From Caenispirillum bisanense (lineage in GTDB: Bacteria > Pseudomonadota > Alphaproteobacteria > Rhodospirillales > Rhodospirillaceae), in NCBI RefSeq assembly GCF_039523075.1, contig NZ_BAAAEP010000006.1, positions 44,688 to 108,687 on the forward strand: 64,000 nt of DNA. The letters run 5' to 3'. Shown in pieces: positions 25,729-36,674 of this stretch; within the stretch, counting starts at the first letter, position 1; each line of letters begins with the position of its first letter. The notes beneath the pieces were generated by a model. It did no database searches and was not told the origin of the DNA. It saw only the letters and a list, made by a program, of their open reading frames with translations. A program made the translations under genes and the position numbers.

Positions 25729-26975
25729 TCTGGTCGGCGATCGAGCGGCATGCGTATGCTTATACATCCCCGCATTGGCTCGAAGCCTGGCAGGTACAGC
25801 GCTTGAGGCGCGAGCTCGCGAAGTGCTCGTTCCGCGCCACAACTTCCCCGCGGCGCGTGTATGTTGACGTTTCTGTTATCAGTAGACACGATGCCGGAAC
25901 CGGCATCCAGCGCGTCGTTCGTGCAGTCGCCTCGCACTTGTTGACTGATCCGCAGCCCGGTTGGGTTATTCATGCTGTTGGCGCTAATCGCAAGTATCCT
26001 TATCACCTCATCCAGTGGCCTACCCCCAAGGCTCCTGCCCCTCATATGCCCATCGAGGGCAGGCCCGGAGACGTGTTCATCGGGCTGGATTTTGCTCTCG
26101 ACACCATACGCTTTCACCGGCGGCAGCTCATAGAATTCAAACGCCGGGGTGGAAAGCTGTGGTTCATGATCTACGACCTTCTGCCGGTTAGAAACCCGGC
26201 TTGGTTTAGCGACAAAAACGTTGTCCGCTATCGCAAATGGCTCGGCGTGCTGGCCGCGATGGCAGACGGTTTTTATTGCATTTCGCCTTACACGGAAGCA
26301 GAGCTACGCGAGGAGCTGGCGCAACGCTACGGCCTAGAGAGTGGATTTCGTACTTGCGTCTTGCCTATGGGCTGGGACCTGGCGAGCAGCCGACCAAGTA
26401 CCGGACTGCCGGCTGAATTCGACTCGCTTTTGCAACGCCTCGCCCGGCGCCCCACCGCTCTCATGGTCGGTACCATCGAACCCCGCAAGGGCCATGCCGA
26501 CGTATTGGCGGCATTCGACATCCTATGGCGGCAGGGACGTGGCTACAACCTCGTCATCGTGGGACGGGCGGGGTGGAAAACTGAAATTCTGCAGTTGGCC
26601 TTACGCAGCCACCCGCGGCATGGCAAGCACCTCTTCTGGCTGGACGACGCGAGCGATGAGGCGTTGGCGATGCTCTATGCTGCGTGCAATGGCGTGATCG
26701 TAGCCTCCCTCGCCGAAGGCTTCGGGCTCCCGCTCATTGAAGCCTTAGGCTATGGCAAGCCCGTGCTGGCCCGGGACATTCCCGTGTTCCGTCTTCATGA
26801 GGATAAAGGTGTGCGCTACTTCGACGCCGGGTGCGAACCGTCGACCCTAGCGCACACCATCGATGACTGGCTCGGAACGGCCCAGGGAAGGATGCCAATA
26901 TCGTTTTTAGACATTCCCACTTGGGCGGATACGGCCCGATCCATTCTTTCCTCGCTGGCCGCGGAGAACACCTGA
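25725..26975 (+). CDS. GT4-family glycosyltransferase
   Basis: A 416-residue GT-B enzyme. The N-terminal half has VYVDVSVISRHDAGTGIQR, and the C-terminal nucleotide-sugar half has VGTIEPRKGHADVLAAF and the catalytic-site EGFGLPLIEALGYGKPV with the two glutamates of family 4. Sequence segments are shared with the third domain of the 1,449-residue protein downstream (GIQRVVRA, EPRKGHA, RDIPVFR), so the two arose from a common ancestor and may use related donors, perhaps GDP-mannose or GDP-rhamnose. It overlaps its neighbours by four bases and one base. Confidence 0.85.
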   Translation: MIWSAIERHAYAYTSPHWLEAWQVQRLRRELAKCSFRATTSPRRVYVDVSVISRHDAGTGIQRVVRAVASHLLTDPQPGWVIHAVGANRKYPYHLIQWPTPKAPAPHMPIEGRPGDVFIGLDFALDTIRFHRRQLIEFKRRGGKLWFMIYDLLPVRNPAWFSDKNVVRYRKWLGVLAAMADGFYCISPYTEAELREELAQRYGLESGFRTCVLPMGWDLASSRPSTGLPAEFDSLLQRLARRPTALMVGTIEPRKGHADVLAAFDILWRQGRGYNLVIVGRAGWKTEILQLALRSHPRHGKHLFWLDDASDEALAMLYAACNGVIVASLAEGFGLPLIEALGYGKPVLARDIPVFRLHEDKGVRYFDAGCEPSTLAHTIDDWLGTAQGRMPISFLDIPTWADTARSILSSLAAENT

Positions 26976-29389
26976 TGGGTATCATCTCCTATGCGCAGAA
27001 TTTCGAGGACGTCATCCTCTGGCGCGCCGTCGGTGACATCCCAGATGGTTGTTACATCGACATCGGTGCCTGGCACCCCGTCATCGACTCTGTCAGCAAG
27101 GCGTTCTACGAGCACGGATGGCGTGGCATTCATGTCGAACCCGCGACCGAGTACGTTAATCTCCTGCGCGCCGATCGCCCAGACGAAACGGTGATCCAAG
27201 CGGTGGTTTCCGATCGTCCGGGCATCATTCAGTTTTACGAGATTCCAGACAGTGGTTTGTCCACGGCACGCAAGGACATCGCGCTGGAACATCAGGCAAA
27301 ACTGGGCTACGAAGTCGTGGAAACCCCGGTCACCGCCATTACCCTTGATTCGCTGCTTGCGCTTGCGCCTTCCGACGATATCCATTGGCTCAAGATCGAC
27401 GTCGAAGGCTTCGAACGCGAAGTACTCTCCGGATGGCGCGAATCGCCGCGCCGTCCATGGATCATCGTTGTCGAGGCAACCTATCCCAACACTCAGAGTG
27501 ATACCTATGCCGACTGGGAACCCTTGATTCTCGACAAGAACTACCGTCTGGTATATCGCGACGGTCTCAATCGTTTCTATTTGCATGAACAACACCCCGA
27601 GCTCGGAGAGCGGTTCATCTATCCGCCAAATGTTTTCGATGGGTTTCAGTTGAGCGGCACCGGAACCTCCATGACGAGTTGGCTGGTGCACAACCATCAG
27701 CAGGTGGTAGCTCAACTGGAAACCAAACTGGCCGCTGCGGAAAGTAAATTCCGCGATGCCGAGAAAACAGCCAATGAAATGCGGTTCCAGGCCACTAAGC
27801 AAGAGGCTGCTCTGAGGGAAGAGTTGAACGCCCTTCGTCTGGCGCTGGAGCGCACCAGGGAAGAAGCCACTGAGCGCGAACAGTCGCTGCGCGCCGAATC
27901 CGCGCAGGCGCTGGCCGAAACCCAGCGGGAAGCCCAGGCGCAACTACGTGGCCTGCTGGAGCGTGAACAGGAGCTGGCCGAACACCTGCTGGAACAGCAG
28001 AAGCAATCCCATCAGGCGACGCTCGAGCAGGCGCGAGCCCATGCTGAGCGGGAGGCAGCGCTGGAGGAAGAGTTGAAGGCGCTGCGTGCGGCGCTGGAAC
28101 GTGCGCGCGATGAGGCGGCTGAACGCGAACGCGAGCTTCAAATGCATGCGCAACAGGCGGTTGACCGAACCCGCCGAGAAATCGAGTCGCATCTCAAGCA
28201 GTGGGCCGCACGAGAGAGGGAATTTGCCGAGGAATTGGCGCGGTTGCACGCACAGGCAAGCCAGGCGCGCGAAGCGGCTGAAAGAGCCCATGCCGTGCGC
28301 GAAGCCGCGCTCGAGGAGGAATTGAAGACGTTGCGTGAGGCACTGGAGCGCGCCAGGGAAGAAGCCGCCGAGCGCGAGCGGTCGCTGCGCGCCGAATCCG
28401 AGCAGGCGCTGGCCGAAGCCCAGCGGGAGGCCCAGGCGCAACTACGGGGCCTGCTGGAGCGTGAGCAAGAGCTGGCCGAACACCTGTTGGAACAGCAGAG
28501 GCAATCCCAGCAGGCGGCGATCGAGCAGACACGAGCCCATGTTGAGCGGGAGGCAGCGCTGGAGGAAGAGTTGAAGGCGCTGCGTGCGGCGCTGGAACGT
28601 GCGCGCGATGAGGCGGCTGAACGCGAACGCGAGCTTCAAATGCATGCGCAACAGGCGGTTGACCGAACCCGCCGAGAAATCGAGTCGCATCTCAAGCAGT
28701 GGGCCGCACGAGAGAGGGAATTTGCCGAGGAATTGGCGCGGTTGCACGCACAGGCAAGCCAGGCGCGCGAAGCGGCTGAAAGAGCCCATGCCGTGCGCGA
28801 AGCCGCGTTCGAGGAGGAATTGAAGACGTTGCGCGAGGCACTGGAGCGCGCCAGGGAAGAAGCCACAGCGCGCGAACAGACGCTGCGTGAGGCTTCCGAG
28901 TGTGCGCTTGACAATGTGCGCCGTGAGGCTCAGGCGACGTTACAGGCCCTGCTCGAACGAGAACACGAACTGCAAGCCCGCTTGCTCGCCGAGCAACAAA
29001 CACGCCACTCCATCGAACTGCGATTGGCGGAGAAAACGCATTTGCTCAACATGGCCATCGAGCAGAAAACCCGCCTCGATGCGGAACTGGCGTTCCATAC
29101 CGAGCAGTCCCGGAAACTAGCGGATGAACTCGCGCGGATACACCAAAGCTACGCATGGCGGCTCACCTTGCCCTTGCGGCGCCTGGGCGCTTGGCTAGCT
29201 CCGCGGCATCGGCGCGATGCCTCAACACCAGACAGCGCGTTGCTGGTTGGTGATGGTTTTCCCGCACCCCGGGCGAAGGTGTGGCCCGGTGACGACGCGA
29301 CGCCGAAAACAGGCCCCCTACCCGTACCTGCTGAACCCGAGAAGGAACAGCAGCAAATTGGCACACCTGCAATGAACGACGAGAGGTAG
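26975..29389 (+). CDS. FkbM-family methyltransferase with long coiled-coil tail
   Basis: An 804-residue protein. Residues about 1-220 are an FkbM methyltransferase (SYAQNFEDVILWRA, CYIDIGAWHP, WLKIDVEGFEREVL), which O-methylates sugars. From about 240 to 720 it is an almost unbroken coiled coil of Glu/Ala/Arg/Gln heptads holding two near-identical 166-residue units; a basic stretch (SYAWRLTLPLRRLGAW) and a low-complexity tail follow. The start is the ATG at 26975, which overlaps the preceding stop by one base. FkbM plus coiled coil is known in chain-length or chain-capping proteins such as WbdD; that this protein works as a molecular ruler is an inference. It may cap the capsule chain. Confidence 0.82.
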   Translation: MGIISYAQNFEDVILWRAVGDIPDGCYIDIGAWHPVIDSVSKAFYEHGWRGIHVEPATEYVNLLRADRPDETVIQAVVSDRPGIIQFYEIPDSGLSTARKDIALEHQAKLGYEVVETPVTAITLDSLLALAPSDDIHWLKIDVEGFEREVLSGWRESPRRPWIIVVEATYPNTQSDTYADWEPLILDKNYRLVYRDGLNRFYLHEQHPELGERFIYPPNVFDGFQLSGTGTSMTSWLVHNHQQVVAQLETKLAAAESKFRDAEKTANEMRFQATKQEAALREELNALRLALERTREEATEREQSLRAESAQALAETQREAQAQLRGLLEREQELAEHLLEQQKQSHQATLEQARAHAEREAALEEELKALRAALERARDEAAERERELQMHAQQAVDRTRREIESHLKQWAAREREFAEELARLHAQASQAREAAERAHAVREAALEEELKTLREALERAREEAAERERSLRAESEQALAEAQREAQAQLRGLLEREQELAEHLLEQQRQSQQAAIEQTRAHVEREAALEEELKALRAALERARDEAAERERELQMHAQQAVDRTRREIESHLKQWAAREREFAEELARLHAQASQAREAAERAHAVREAAFEEELKTLREALERAREEATAREQTLREASECALDNVRREAQATLQALLEREHELQARLLAEQQTRHSIELRLAEKTHLLNMAIEQKTRLDAELAFHTEQSRKLADELARIHQSYAWRLTLPLRRLGAWLAPRHRRDASTPDSALLVGDGFPAPRAKVWPGDDATPKTGPLPVPAEPEKEQQQIGTPAMNDER
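28046..28848 (+). repeat. 498-base tandem repeat inside the coiled-coil gene
   Basis: The stretch from 28046 to about 28350 recurs at 28544 to about 28848, offset 498 bases (166 codons), nearly base for base; the flanking part of the unit (from about 27830) is more diverged. Near-identity implies a recent duplication, able to change copy number in frame. Confidence 0.8.
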
Positions 29390-29398
29390 TAACACAAC

Positions 29399-30121
29399 AT
29401 GAGCGATATCCAGATCCTGGACGACTTGCTGCAACGGCACGGCAGCGACTTCATTCATGCCGCCTACTTCGCTATCCTGGGCCGCGCACCGGACCCCGAA
29501 GGCCTGCGATACTATCTGGGCCGTCTCAGCGCCGGCTACGGCAAGCGCAGCATCGTGGCGCAAATCGCCCGCTCGCCCGAGCGCCTGCAGCGTAGCAGAT
29601 ATCTTTTATCCATCCCTGACGATGCGGCCTTCGTGACGGCTGCCTACCACGCCCTGCTCGGACGAGCGCCGGATCCGGACGGTTTTCAGCACTACACGGA
29701 CTTTTTGCGGCAAGGCGGCGACCGCCGCACGATGCTCGACGACGTCGCCGCCTCGCCCGAAGCCCAGGCGCGCGCACCCAAGCAAGCCCGGTTCGAAGCG
29801 GAACTTGCCGCGCTGGTTGAAGAAGAGAAAAAGGCCTGCCACTGGTTCTGGCGCTGGTTCGCGCGGGGCGAGCGGCTGGAGCGCCAACTCCACCGGCTGG
29901 AGACGGAACTCGGGCGGCTGGCGCAAGCCACCGCCGCGACGTGTGCCGATATAAAAGCCCGTTTGCTGCACCTGGAGGCACGTTTGGAGCAAAGCCTGTC
30001 CCCGGAAGCGTCGGTGACTGCAGACGGCCCTAGCCCAAGTGTGCCACCGCAACACCTGGCTTCGCTTTCCCCCAATGCGCAGCGGATATATCGATACTTG
30101 CTGGCCGCTGCAAACCGATAA
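29399..30121 (+). CDS. DUF4214 protein
   Basis: A 240-residue protein with two DUF4214 repeats: FIHAAYFAILGRAPDPEGLRYY and, about 60 residues later, FVTAAYHALLGRAPDPDGFQHY. The second half has a basic, aromatic stretch (ACHWFWRWFARGERLERQ) and then coiled coil. DUF4214 occurs in bacterial surface-polysaccharide and S-layer-related proteins and has no assigned reaction. It lies between the FkbM-coiled-coil and the multi-domain glycosyltransferase genes, and its coiled coil could dock on the former. The ATG at 29399 follows a short gap without a strong ribosome binding site. Confidence 0.8.
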   Translation: MSDIQILDDLLQRHGSDFIHAAYFAILGRAPDPEGLRYYLGRLSAGYGKRSIVAQIARSPERLQRSRYLLSIPDDAAFVTAAYHALLGRAPDPDGFQHYTDFLRQGGDRRTMLDDVAASPEAQARAPKQARFEAELAALVEEEKKACHWFWRWFARGERLERQLHRLETELGRLAQATAATCADIKARLLHLEARLEQSLSPEASVTADGPSPSVPPQHLASLSPNAQRIYRYLLAAANR

Positions 30122-30140
30122 GAACACAGGGAGTGCAGTG

Positions 30141-33100
30141 ATGCGCATCGTAATAGATTTGCAAGGCGCTCAGGGAGCGAGCCGTGATCGTGGCATCGGG
30201 CGCTATTCCCTTCAGTTTGCTCAAGCCCTTGCACGCAAGGACAAGGGGCATGAAATCTTTATCGCTCTGAACGCAGCCTTTGCCGACACCATCGAGCCCA
30301 TCCGCGCCGCCTTCGAAGGCCTCTTACCGCAGGAGCGGATCGTGGTGTGGGAAGCCCCTGGCCCCGTGGCTGGTATGGATCCAGCCAACACCCAGCGCCG
30401 GCACGCCGCCGAGCGCGTGCGCGAAGCCTTCCTCGCTTCCCTGCGGTCGGACTGGGTCGTGGTCACCAGCCTGTTTGAGAGTCATGCTTTCAGTGACGAT
30501 GCCGTCACCAGCATCGGCCAGCACACGCGGCTGCCCACGGCGGTGGTGCTCTATGACTTGATTCCGCTCATTTACCGCGATATCTATCTCCGCGATCCGG
30601 TCGCCGAGCGCTGGTATCTGGAAAAGATCGACCACCTGCGCCGCGCAACCCTGTTGCTGTCCATTTCCGAGTCGTCCGGAGACGAGGCGGTCGATCACCT
30701 GGGTTTCGATCCCGCCGCGGTGGTGCCTATCGGGACCGCCTGCGACGCGCGCTTCCGGTCTATCCGGCTGTCGGACGCGCAGCAGGCACACCTTCGTGCG
30801 GCCTACGGGATCAAGCGTCCGTTTGTCATGTACACGGGAGGCGTCGACCATCGCAAGAACATCGAAGGCCTGATCCGCGCCTATGCCGCCCTGCCTCGGA
30901 CGATCCGCAGCACCCACCAACTGGCGGTGGTGTGTGCGGTCCAGCCTCCGGAGCGCGAACGGCTACTGCGCTTGGCGCGCGAGGCCAGGCTGGATGAGGA
31001 TGAGCTGGTGCTGACGGGTTTCGTTCCGGACGAGGATCTCCTCGCCCTCTACAACGCCTGCACCCTGTTCGTGTTTCCTTCCTGGCACGAGGGCTTCGGC
31101 CTGCCCGCGCTGGAGGCCATGCGCTGCGGCAAGGCGGTGCTGGCGGCCAATACTTCGAGCCTCCCCGAGGTGGTGGGACGGAAAGACGCGCTGTTCGACC
31201 CCTTCGATGAGCGCGCGATGGCGGCGTTAATCCAGCGTGCGCTCTCGGACGACGCTTTCCGGCACGACCTCGAACGCCATGGCCTAAAGCAAAGCCAGCG
31301 CTTCAGTTGGGACGAAACCGCGCGGCGGGCGCTGGCCGCCCTGGAAGCTGCGGCACGGCCGGCTTTCACCTTGCCTGCTCCCGGGCCGGGCCGTCACCGC
31401 TTGAGGCTCGCTTACGTCTCGCCGCTGCCGCCCGAGAAGAGCGGCATTGCCGACTACAGCGCCGAACTGCTCCCCGAACTCACCCGCTGGTATGAGGTGG
31501 AGGTCATCGTTGCCCAGCCCGAGGTGACCGATGCTTACATCCGCGCTAACTGCCTCATCCGCACCGTGGCTGAATTCCGCGCCCGCGCAGCAAGCTATGA
31601 CCGGGTGCTCTATCACTTCGGCAATTCCACGTTCCACGAACACATGTTCGCGTTGCTGGAAGAGATTCCGGGCGTTGTGGTGCTGCACGACTTTTTCCTC
31701 TCCGGCATCCAGGCGCACCGGGAGGTGCACGGCCAGACGCTCCATGCCTGGGCACGGGCGTTGCTGGACAGCCACGGCTACCGCGCGGTTCGCGAGCGCT
31801 TCACCGCGCCCGACACGGCGGAGGTCGTCTGGCGCTATCCGGCCAACCTTCCTGTTTTACAGGGGGCGCTGGGCGTCATCGTGCACAGCGAATTTTCGGG
31901 GGCGCTCGCTCGCCAGTGGTACGGCGACGCCGCCGCAACGGACTGGACGGTCATCCCCCATCTGCGCGCCCCGGCGTCGGCCGCAGGCCGCGAGGCGGCG
32001 CGCCGGGCGCTGGGGCTGGCGGCGGACGACTTGCTGGTCTGTTCCTTTGGCCTGCTGGGGCCGCATAAGCTCAACCACCGCTTGCTCGAGGCGTGGTTGG
32101 CCTCGCCGCTTGCGGCCGACCCCAAGGCGCATCTGGTCTTTGTCGGCGAGAACCACGGCGGCGACTACGGCCAGAATCTCGTGCGCCGCATCCGCGAAAG
32201 CGCAGCTCCCGAGCGCATCCGCATCACCGGCTGGGCCGATGCCGAGACTTTCCGCCGGTATCTGGCCGCCGCCGACATCGGCGTGCAACTGCGCACCCTC
32301 TCCCGCGGTGAGACCTCCGGCACGGTGCTGGACTGCATGAATTATGGCCTTCCCACCATCATCGTCAATGCCCACGGCAGCATGGCCGACCTGGATCCGC
32401 AAGGCGTGTGGATGCTGCCGGATGAATTTTCCGACGACGCGCTGATCGAGGCACTCACGACGCTTGCCCGCGATGCCGACAAGCGCTGCGCTTTGGGCGC
32501 GCGGGCACAGGAAATCATCCGCACACTCCATGCGCCGCGCCGCTGTGCCGAGCAGTACTTTCAGGCCATCGAAGGGTTTTACCAGTGCGCCCAGGCGGGC
32601 TTGCCAGGCCTCTTGACCGGTTTGGCGCACCAGCCGCTGCCCGAGGAGGAGTGGCCGCGGCTGGCGGCAAGCCTCGCGCGCAACTTTCCGCCCACACCGC
32701 GACGGCGGCAGTTGCTGGTGGATGTTTCGGAGTTGGTCCAGCGCGACGGCAAAAGCGGTATTCAGCGCGTGGTGCGCGCCATCCTGCGGGAGTGGTTAGA
32801 CAACCCGCCTGGAGGCTTTCAGGTGGAGCCGGTGTACGCCACAGTGGATGCGCCGGGCTATCGCTACGCGCGGCGCTGGACCTGCCGTTTTCTGGGCATC
32901 CCGGACGATTGGACCGAGGATGCCCCGGCCGAAGCCTGGGCCGGCGATGTCTTCGTCGGGCTGGATTTGCAACCCCTCGTCGTTCCGGCCCAGCAGGCCT
33001 TTTTGCATCGCTGGCGCGACCGCGGCGTGAAGGTGTGGTTTGTGGTTTATGACCTGTTACCTGTCCTTTTGCCGGAATGTTTCCCAGAGTCAGCCGCGGA

Positions 33101-34490
33101 GACCCACCGGCGCTGGCTGGAGACCATCAGCGATTTCGATGGCGTGGCGTGCATCTCCCGTGCAGTCGCGGATGAGATGGCCGACTGGCTGGCGGCCTTT
33201 GGGCCGAAGCGCGAGCGGCCCATTGCCATCGCTTGGTTCCATCTGGGCGCAGATGTGCAACATTCCGTGCCGACCACCGGAGTGCCTGCGGATGCCGGGC
33301 AGGTGCTCGCCACGTTGCGCAGCCGACCGAGTTTCCTGATGGTAGGCACTGTTGAGCCGCGTAAAGGGCATGCCCAGACGCTCGAGGCGTTTGAGCAACT
33401 CTGGACTGAAGGCGTCGACGTCAATCTTGTCATCGTGGGCAAACAGGGCTGGATGGTCGAAGCGCTCGTGGACAAACTTCGCATGCATCCCGAGCGCGGC
33501 AAGCGCCTGTTCTGGCTGGAAGGCATTAGCGACGAATACTTGGAGAAGGTCTATGCCGTCTCGACTTGCCTCATCGCCGCCAGCGAAAGCGAAGGCTTCG
33601 GCCTGCCCTTGATCGAGGCAGCCCAGCACAAACTCCCCCTCATCGCGCGGGACATTCCGGTGTTTCGCGAGGTGGCAGGCGAACATGCCTTCTATTTCGT
33701 AGACGACAAGAATCCCGCCGTGATCGCCGAAGCTGTTCGCACCTGGCTCGACCTGCACCGAGCAGGCAGAGCGCCGTCATCCCAAGCGATGCCCTGGCTG
33801 ACCTGGAAGCAAAGTGCCCAGCGCTTGCTCGACATTGCGCTTGGGCAGGTCGCACCGTATCGGAGCTGGCTGCCCGACGGTGTGATGCGCTATTGGGGCA
33901 ACGACCCGCGCCTGCATACCCAGGTGGGCGAACGGGCCGGACGCGGAATGCGGACGACTGGGCGAGCCGGCTTCCTGGTGTTCGGTCCCTATGTACCCTT
34001 GTCGGCAGGGCGCTACCGCTTGGCGGTGCATGGCACTGCGGCCAGGTGCACGGGCGATGAGTGGGTGGATGTCGTGTGCGATCAGGGTGGGCGGCGTCTC
34101 CTGCATCAGGGGTTGAACGACATGGGTGGGGGCAAATGGCAATTCGAGCGGTTGTTCGCGCTGGAATCGTCGGTCAGCGACCTTGAATTCCGGCTGTGGG
34201 TCGATGAGGGGAGCGATTTGACGTTAGATGGAATTGTTCTAGAGAAGGTGGAAGCATCCGCCCTGGTCACGGACGACGCAGCGCAAAAGACCGGCGATGC
34301 GGCCAACGGCGATGACCATGGAGTAGATACTGTCCTGTCAGATGCAGGAGAAGATGCCCTGGCCCTCGCCGACTGTGACGTGCCACCGAAGCAGGTGTTT
34401 CCCGCAAAAAATGACTGGTCTGTAGCCACGAAAACGATGCCAAAGAAAGCGAAGTGGAAATCGAAGGGGAAATCGAAGCGCCGTCGATAA
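30141..34490 (+). CDS. Three-domain glycosyltransferase
   Basis: A 1,449-residue protein with three GT4-type GT-B domains. Domain 1 (about 1-400) starts RIVIDLQGAQGASRDRGIGR and has EGFGLPALEAM. Domain 2 (about 415-820) starts RLAYVSPLPPEKSGIADYS and has GETSGTVLDCMNYG. Domain 3 (about 850-1240) starts LLVDVSELVQRDGKSGIQR and has EGFGLPLIEAAQ. A beta-rich tail domain (about 1260-1390) and a very basic end (PKKAKWKSKGKSKRRR) follow. Single chains with several GT domains often build a repeat unit. I start at 30141, an ATG just after the DUF4214 stop with a GGGAG upstream; the open frame extends back into that gene. Confidence 0.87.
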   Translation: MRIVIDLQGAQGASRDRGIGRYSLQFAQALARKDKGHEIFIALNAAFADTIEPIRAAFEGLLPQERIVVWEAPGPVAGMDPANTQRRHAAERVREAFLASLRSDWVVVTSLFESHAFSDDAVTSIGQHTRLPTAVVLYDLIPLIYRDIYLRDPVAERWYLEKIDHLRRATLLLSISESSGDEAVDHLGFDPAAVVPIGTACDARFRSIRLSDAQQAHLRAAYGIKRPFVMYTGGVDHRKNIEGLIRAYAALPRTIRSTHQLAVVCAVQPPERERLLRLAREARLDEDELVLTGFVPDEDLLALYNACTLFVFPSWHEGFGLPALEAMRCGKAVLAANTSSLPEVVGRKDALFDPFDERAMAALIQRALSDDAFRHDLERHGLKQSQRFSWDETARRALAALEAAARPAFTLPAPGPGRHRLRLAYVSPLPPEKSGIADYSAELLPELTRWYEVEVIVAQPEVTDAYIRANCLIRTVAEFRARAASYDRVLYHFGNSTFHEHMFALLEEIPGVVVLHDFFLSGIQAHREVHGQTLHAWARALLDSHGYRAVRERFTAPDTAEVVWRYPANLPVLQGALGVIVHSEFSGALARQWYGDAAATDWTVIPHLRAPASAAGREAARRALGLAADDLLVCSFGLLGPHKLNHRLLEAWLASPLAADPKAHLVFVGENHGGDYGQNLVRRIRESAAPERIRITGWADAETFRRYLAAADIGVQLRTLSRGETSGTVLDCMNYGLPTIIVNAHGSMADLDPQGVWMLPDEFSDDALIEALTTLARDADKRCALGARAQEIIRTLHAPRRCAEQYFQAIEGFYQCAQAGLPGLLTGLAHQPLPEEEWPRLAASLARNFPPTPRRRQLLVDVSELVQRDGKSGIQRVVRAILREWLDNPPGGFQVEPVYATVDAPGYRYARRWTCRFLGIPDDWTEDAPAEAWAGDVFVGLDLQPLVVPAQQAFLHRWRDRGVKVWFVVYDLLPVLLPECFPESAAETHRRWLETISDFDGVACISRAVADEMADWLAAFGPKRERPIAIAWFHLGADVQHSVPTTGVPADAGQVLATLRSRPSFLMVGTVEPRKGHAQTLEAFEQLWTEGVDVNLVIVGKQGWMVEALVDKLRMHPERGKRLFWLEGISDEYLEKVYAVSTCLIAASESEGFGLPLIEAAQHKLPLIARDIPVFREVAGEHAFYFVDDKNPAVIAEAVRTWLDLHRAGRAPSSQAMPWLTWKQSAQRLLDIALGQVAPYRSWLPDGVMRYWGNDPRLHTQVGERAGRGMRTTGRAGFLVFGPYVPLSAGRYRLAVHGTAARCTGDEWVDVVCDQGGRRLLHQGLNDMGGGKWQFERLFALESSVSDLEFRLWVDEGSDLTLDGIVLEKVEASALVTDDAAQKTGDAANGDDHGVDTVLSDAGEDALALADCDVPPKQVFPAKNDWSVATKTMPKKAKWKSKGKSKRRR

Positions 34491-34527
34491 CAGCGCTGTT
34501 TTTTACACAATCAACAGGAGTTTGAAC

Positions 34528-35562
<1,035 letters not shown>

Positions 35563-35746
35563 CGGATAACCGAGTGCATGCGTCGCGCATCGCTACTGCT
35601 CGTTGGGTGTCGGGCGAGTTATCATGTGAAGCGGCCGGAATGATCGTTATCGTTGATGTACCGGAAAAGGCTTTACACAGCGCCGCGACACCGAAGCACT
35701 GCTTGGCAATGGTTCCGAGGAAGGCTGGCAAAAGAGGAGAATAAAC

Positions 35747-36646
35747 TTGAGAGCATTGATTACTGGCATCGCCGGCTTTACTGGACGTTATCTGGCTGAG
35801 GAGCTGGCTGGCGCAGGTTATAAGGTGTTCGGCCTTGTGCGCCGCGAGCCATCTTCTTCATTGCCTTTCGTTTCTCGAGTTTTCGTGTGCGATTTGCTTG
35901 ATCCGGCGCAGCTGCGCGTGGTGGTCGAAACGGTGCAGCCGGATGTCGTTGTGCATTTGGCGGCGATTTCTTTCTTGGCCCACAAGGATGTTGAAGCCAT
36001 CTATCGTACCAATCTGCTGGGTACGCGGCATCTTTTTGAGGCACTGCTGCCCATGTCTTCGTCGCTGAAGACCGTGTTACTGGCAAGCAGCGCGAATATT
36101 TATGGCAATGCGAAGGGCGGTGCGCTCGATGAAATGACTCCGCCAGCGCCGGCTAATGATTACGCCATAAGCAAGCTGGCGATGGAGTACGTAGCGAGGC
36201 TTTATGTTGACCGTTTACCCATGGTCATCGTTCGTCCATTCAACTATACGGGACGCGGTCAGGCCGAGCATTTCCTGATTCCAAAGATCGTCGCCCACGC
36301 ACGCCGGCGGGCTGCCTTTATCGAGTTGGGAAACCTGAATATCGCACGCGATTTTTCCGATGTGCGTATGGTGGTGCACTGTTACCGGCGATTGCTCGAA
36401 ACGCCGGCTGCCATTGGCGGCACCTTCAATGTCTGCTCGGGTAAAGCTTACACGTTGCAGGATATTCTGTTCATGGCGCGGAACATTTCCGGTTATGACA
36501 TGGAGGTTCGGGTGAATCCGGCGTTGGTACGGGAAAACGAAGTCAAAATCTTGCTGGGGGACCGAACTCGTCTGGAATCGGTGATCGGCCAGCTTAAGGA
36601 TATTCCATTGGATGAGACGCTACGCTGGATGATAGAGGATGAATAG
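35747..36646 (+). CDS. rmd: GDP-6-deoxy-4-keto-mannose reductase (Rmd-like)
   Basis: A 299-residue extended SDR with GIAGFTGRYLAEEL, the Tyr-Lys pair in NDYAISKLAMEY, and RPFNYTGRGQ as in Rmd enzymes. With Gmd it would yield GDP-D-rhamnose; reduction to a 6-deoxy-talose or another epimer cannot be excluded. The start codon is TTG at 35747, supported by AGAGGAG upstream and by the Rossmann motif beginning at once. About 184 bases separate it from gmd, the largest gap inside the capsule locus, and I see no gene or clear signal there. Confidence 0.86.
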   Translation: MRALITGIAGFTGRYLAEELAGAGYKVFGLVRREPSSSLPFVSRVFVCDLLDPAQLRVVVETVQPDVVVHLAAISFLAHKDVEAIYRTNLLGTRHLFEALLPMSSSLKTVLLASSANIYGNAKGGALDEMTPPAPANDYAISKLAMEYVARLYVDRLPMVIVRPFNYTGRGQAEHFLIPKIVAHARRRAAFIELGNLNIARDFSDVRMVVHCYRRLLETPAAIGGTFNVCSGKAYTLQDILFMARNISGYDMEVRVNPALVRENEVKILLGDRTRLESVIGQLKDIPLDETLRWMIEDE

Positions 36647-36674
36647 GGTGAGGTTAGAGGAATGGGTTGTCCAT

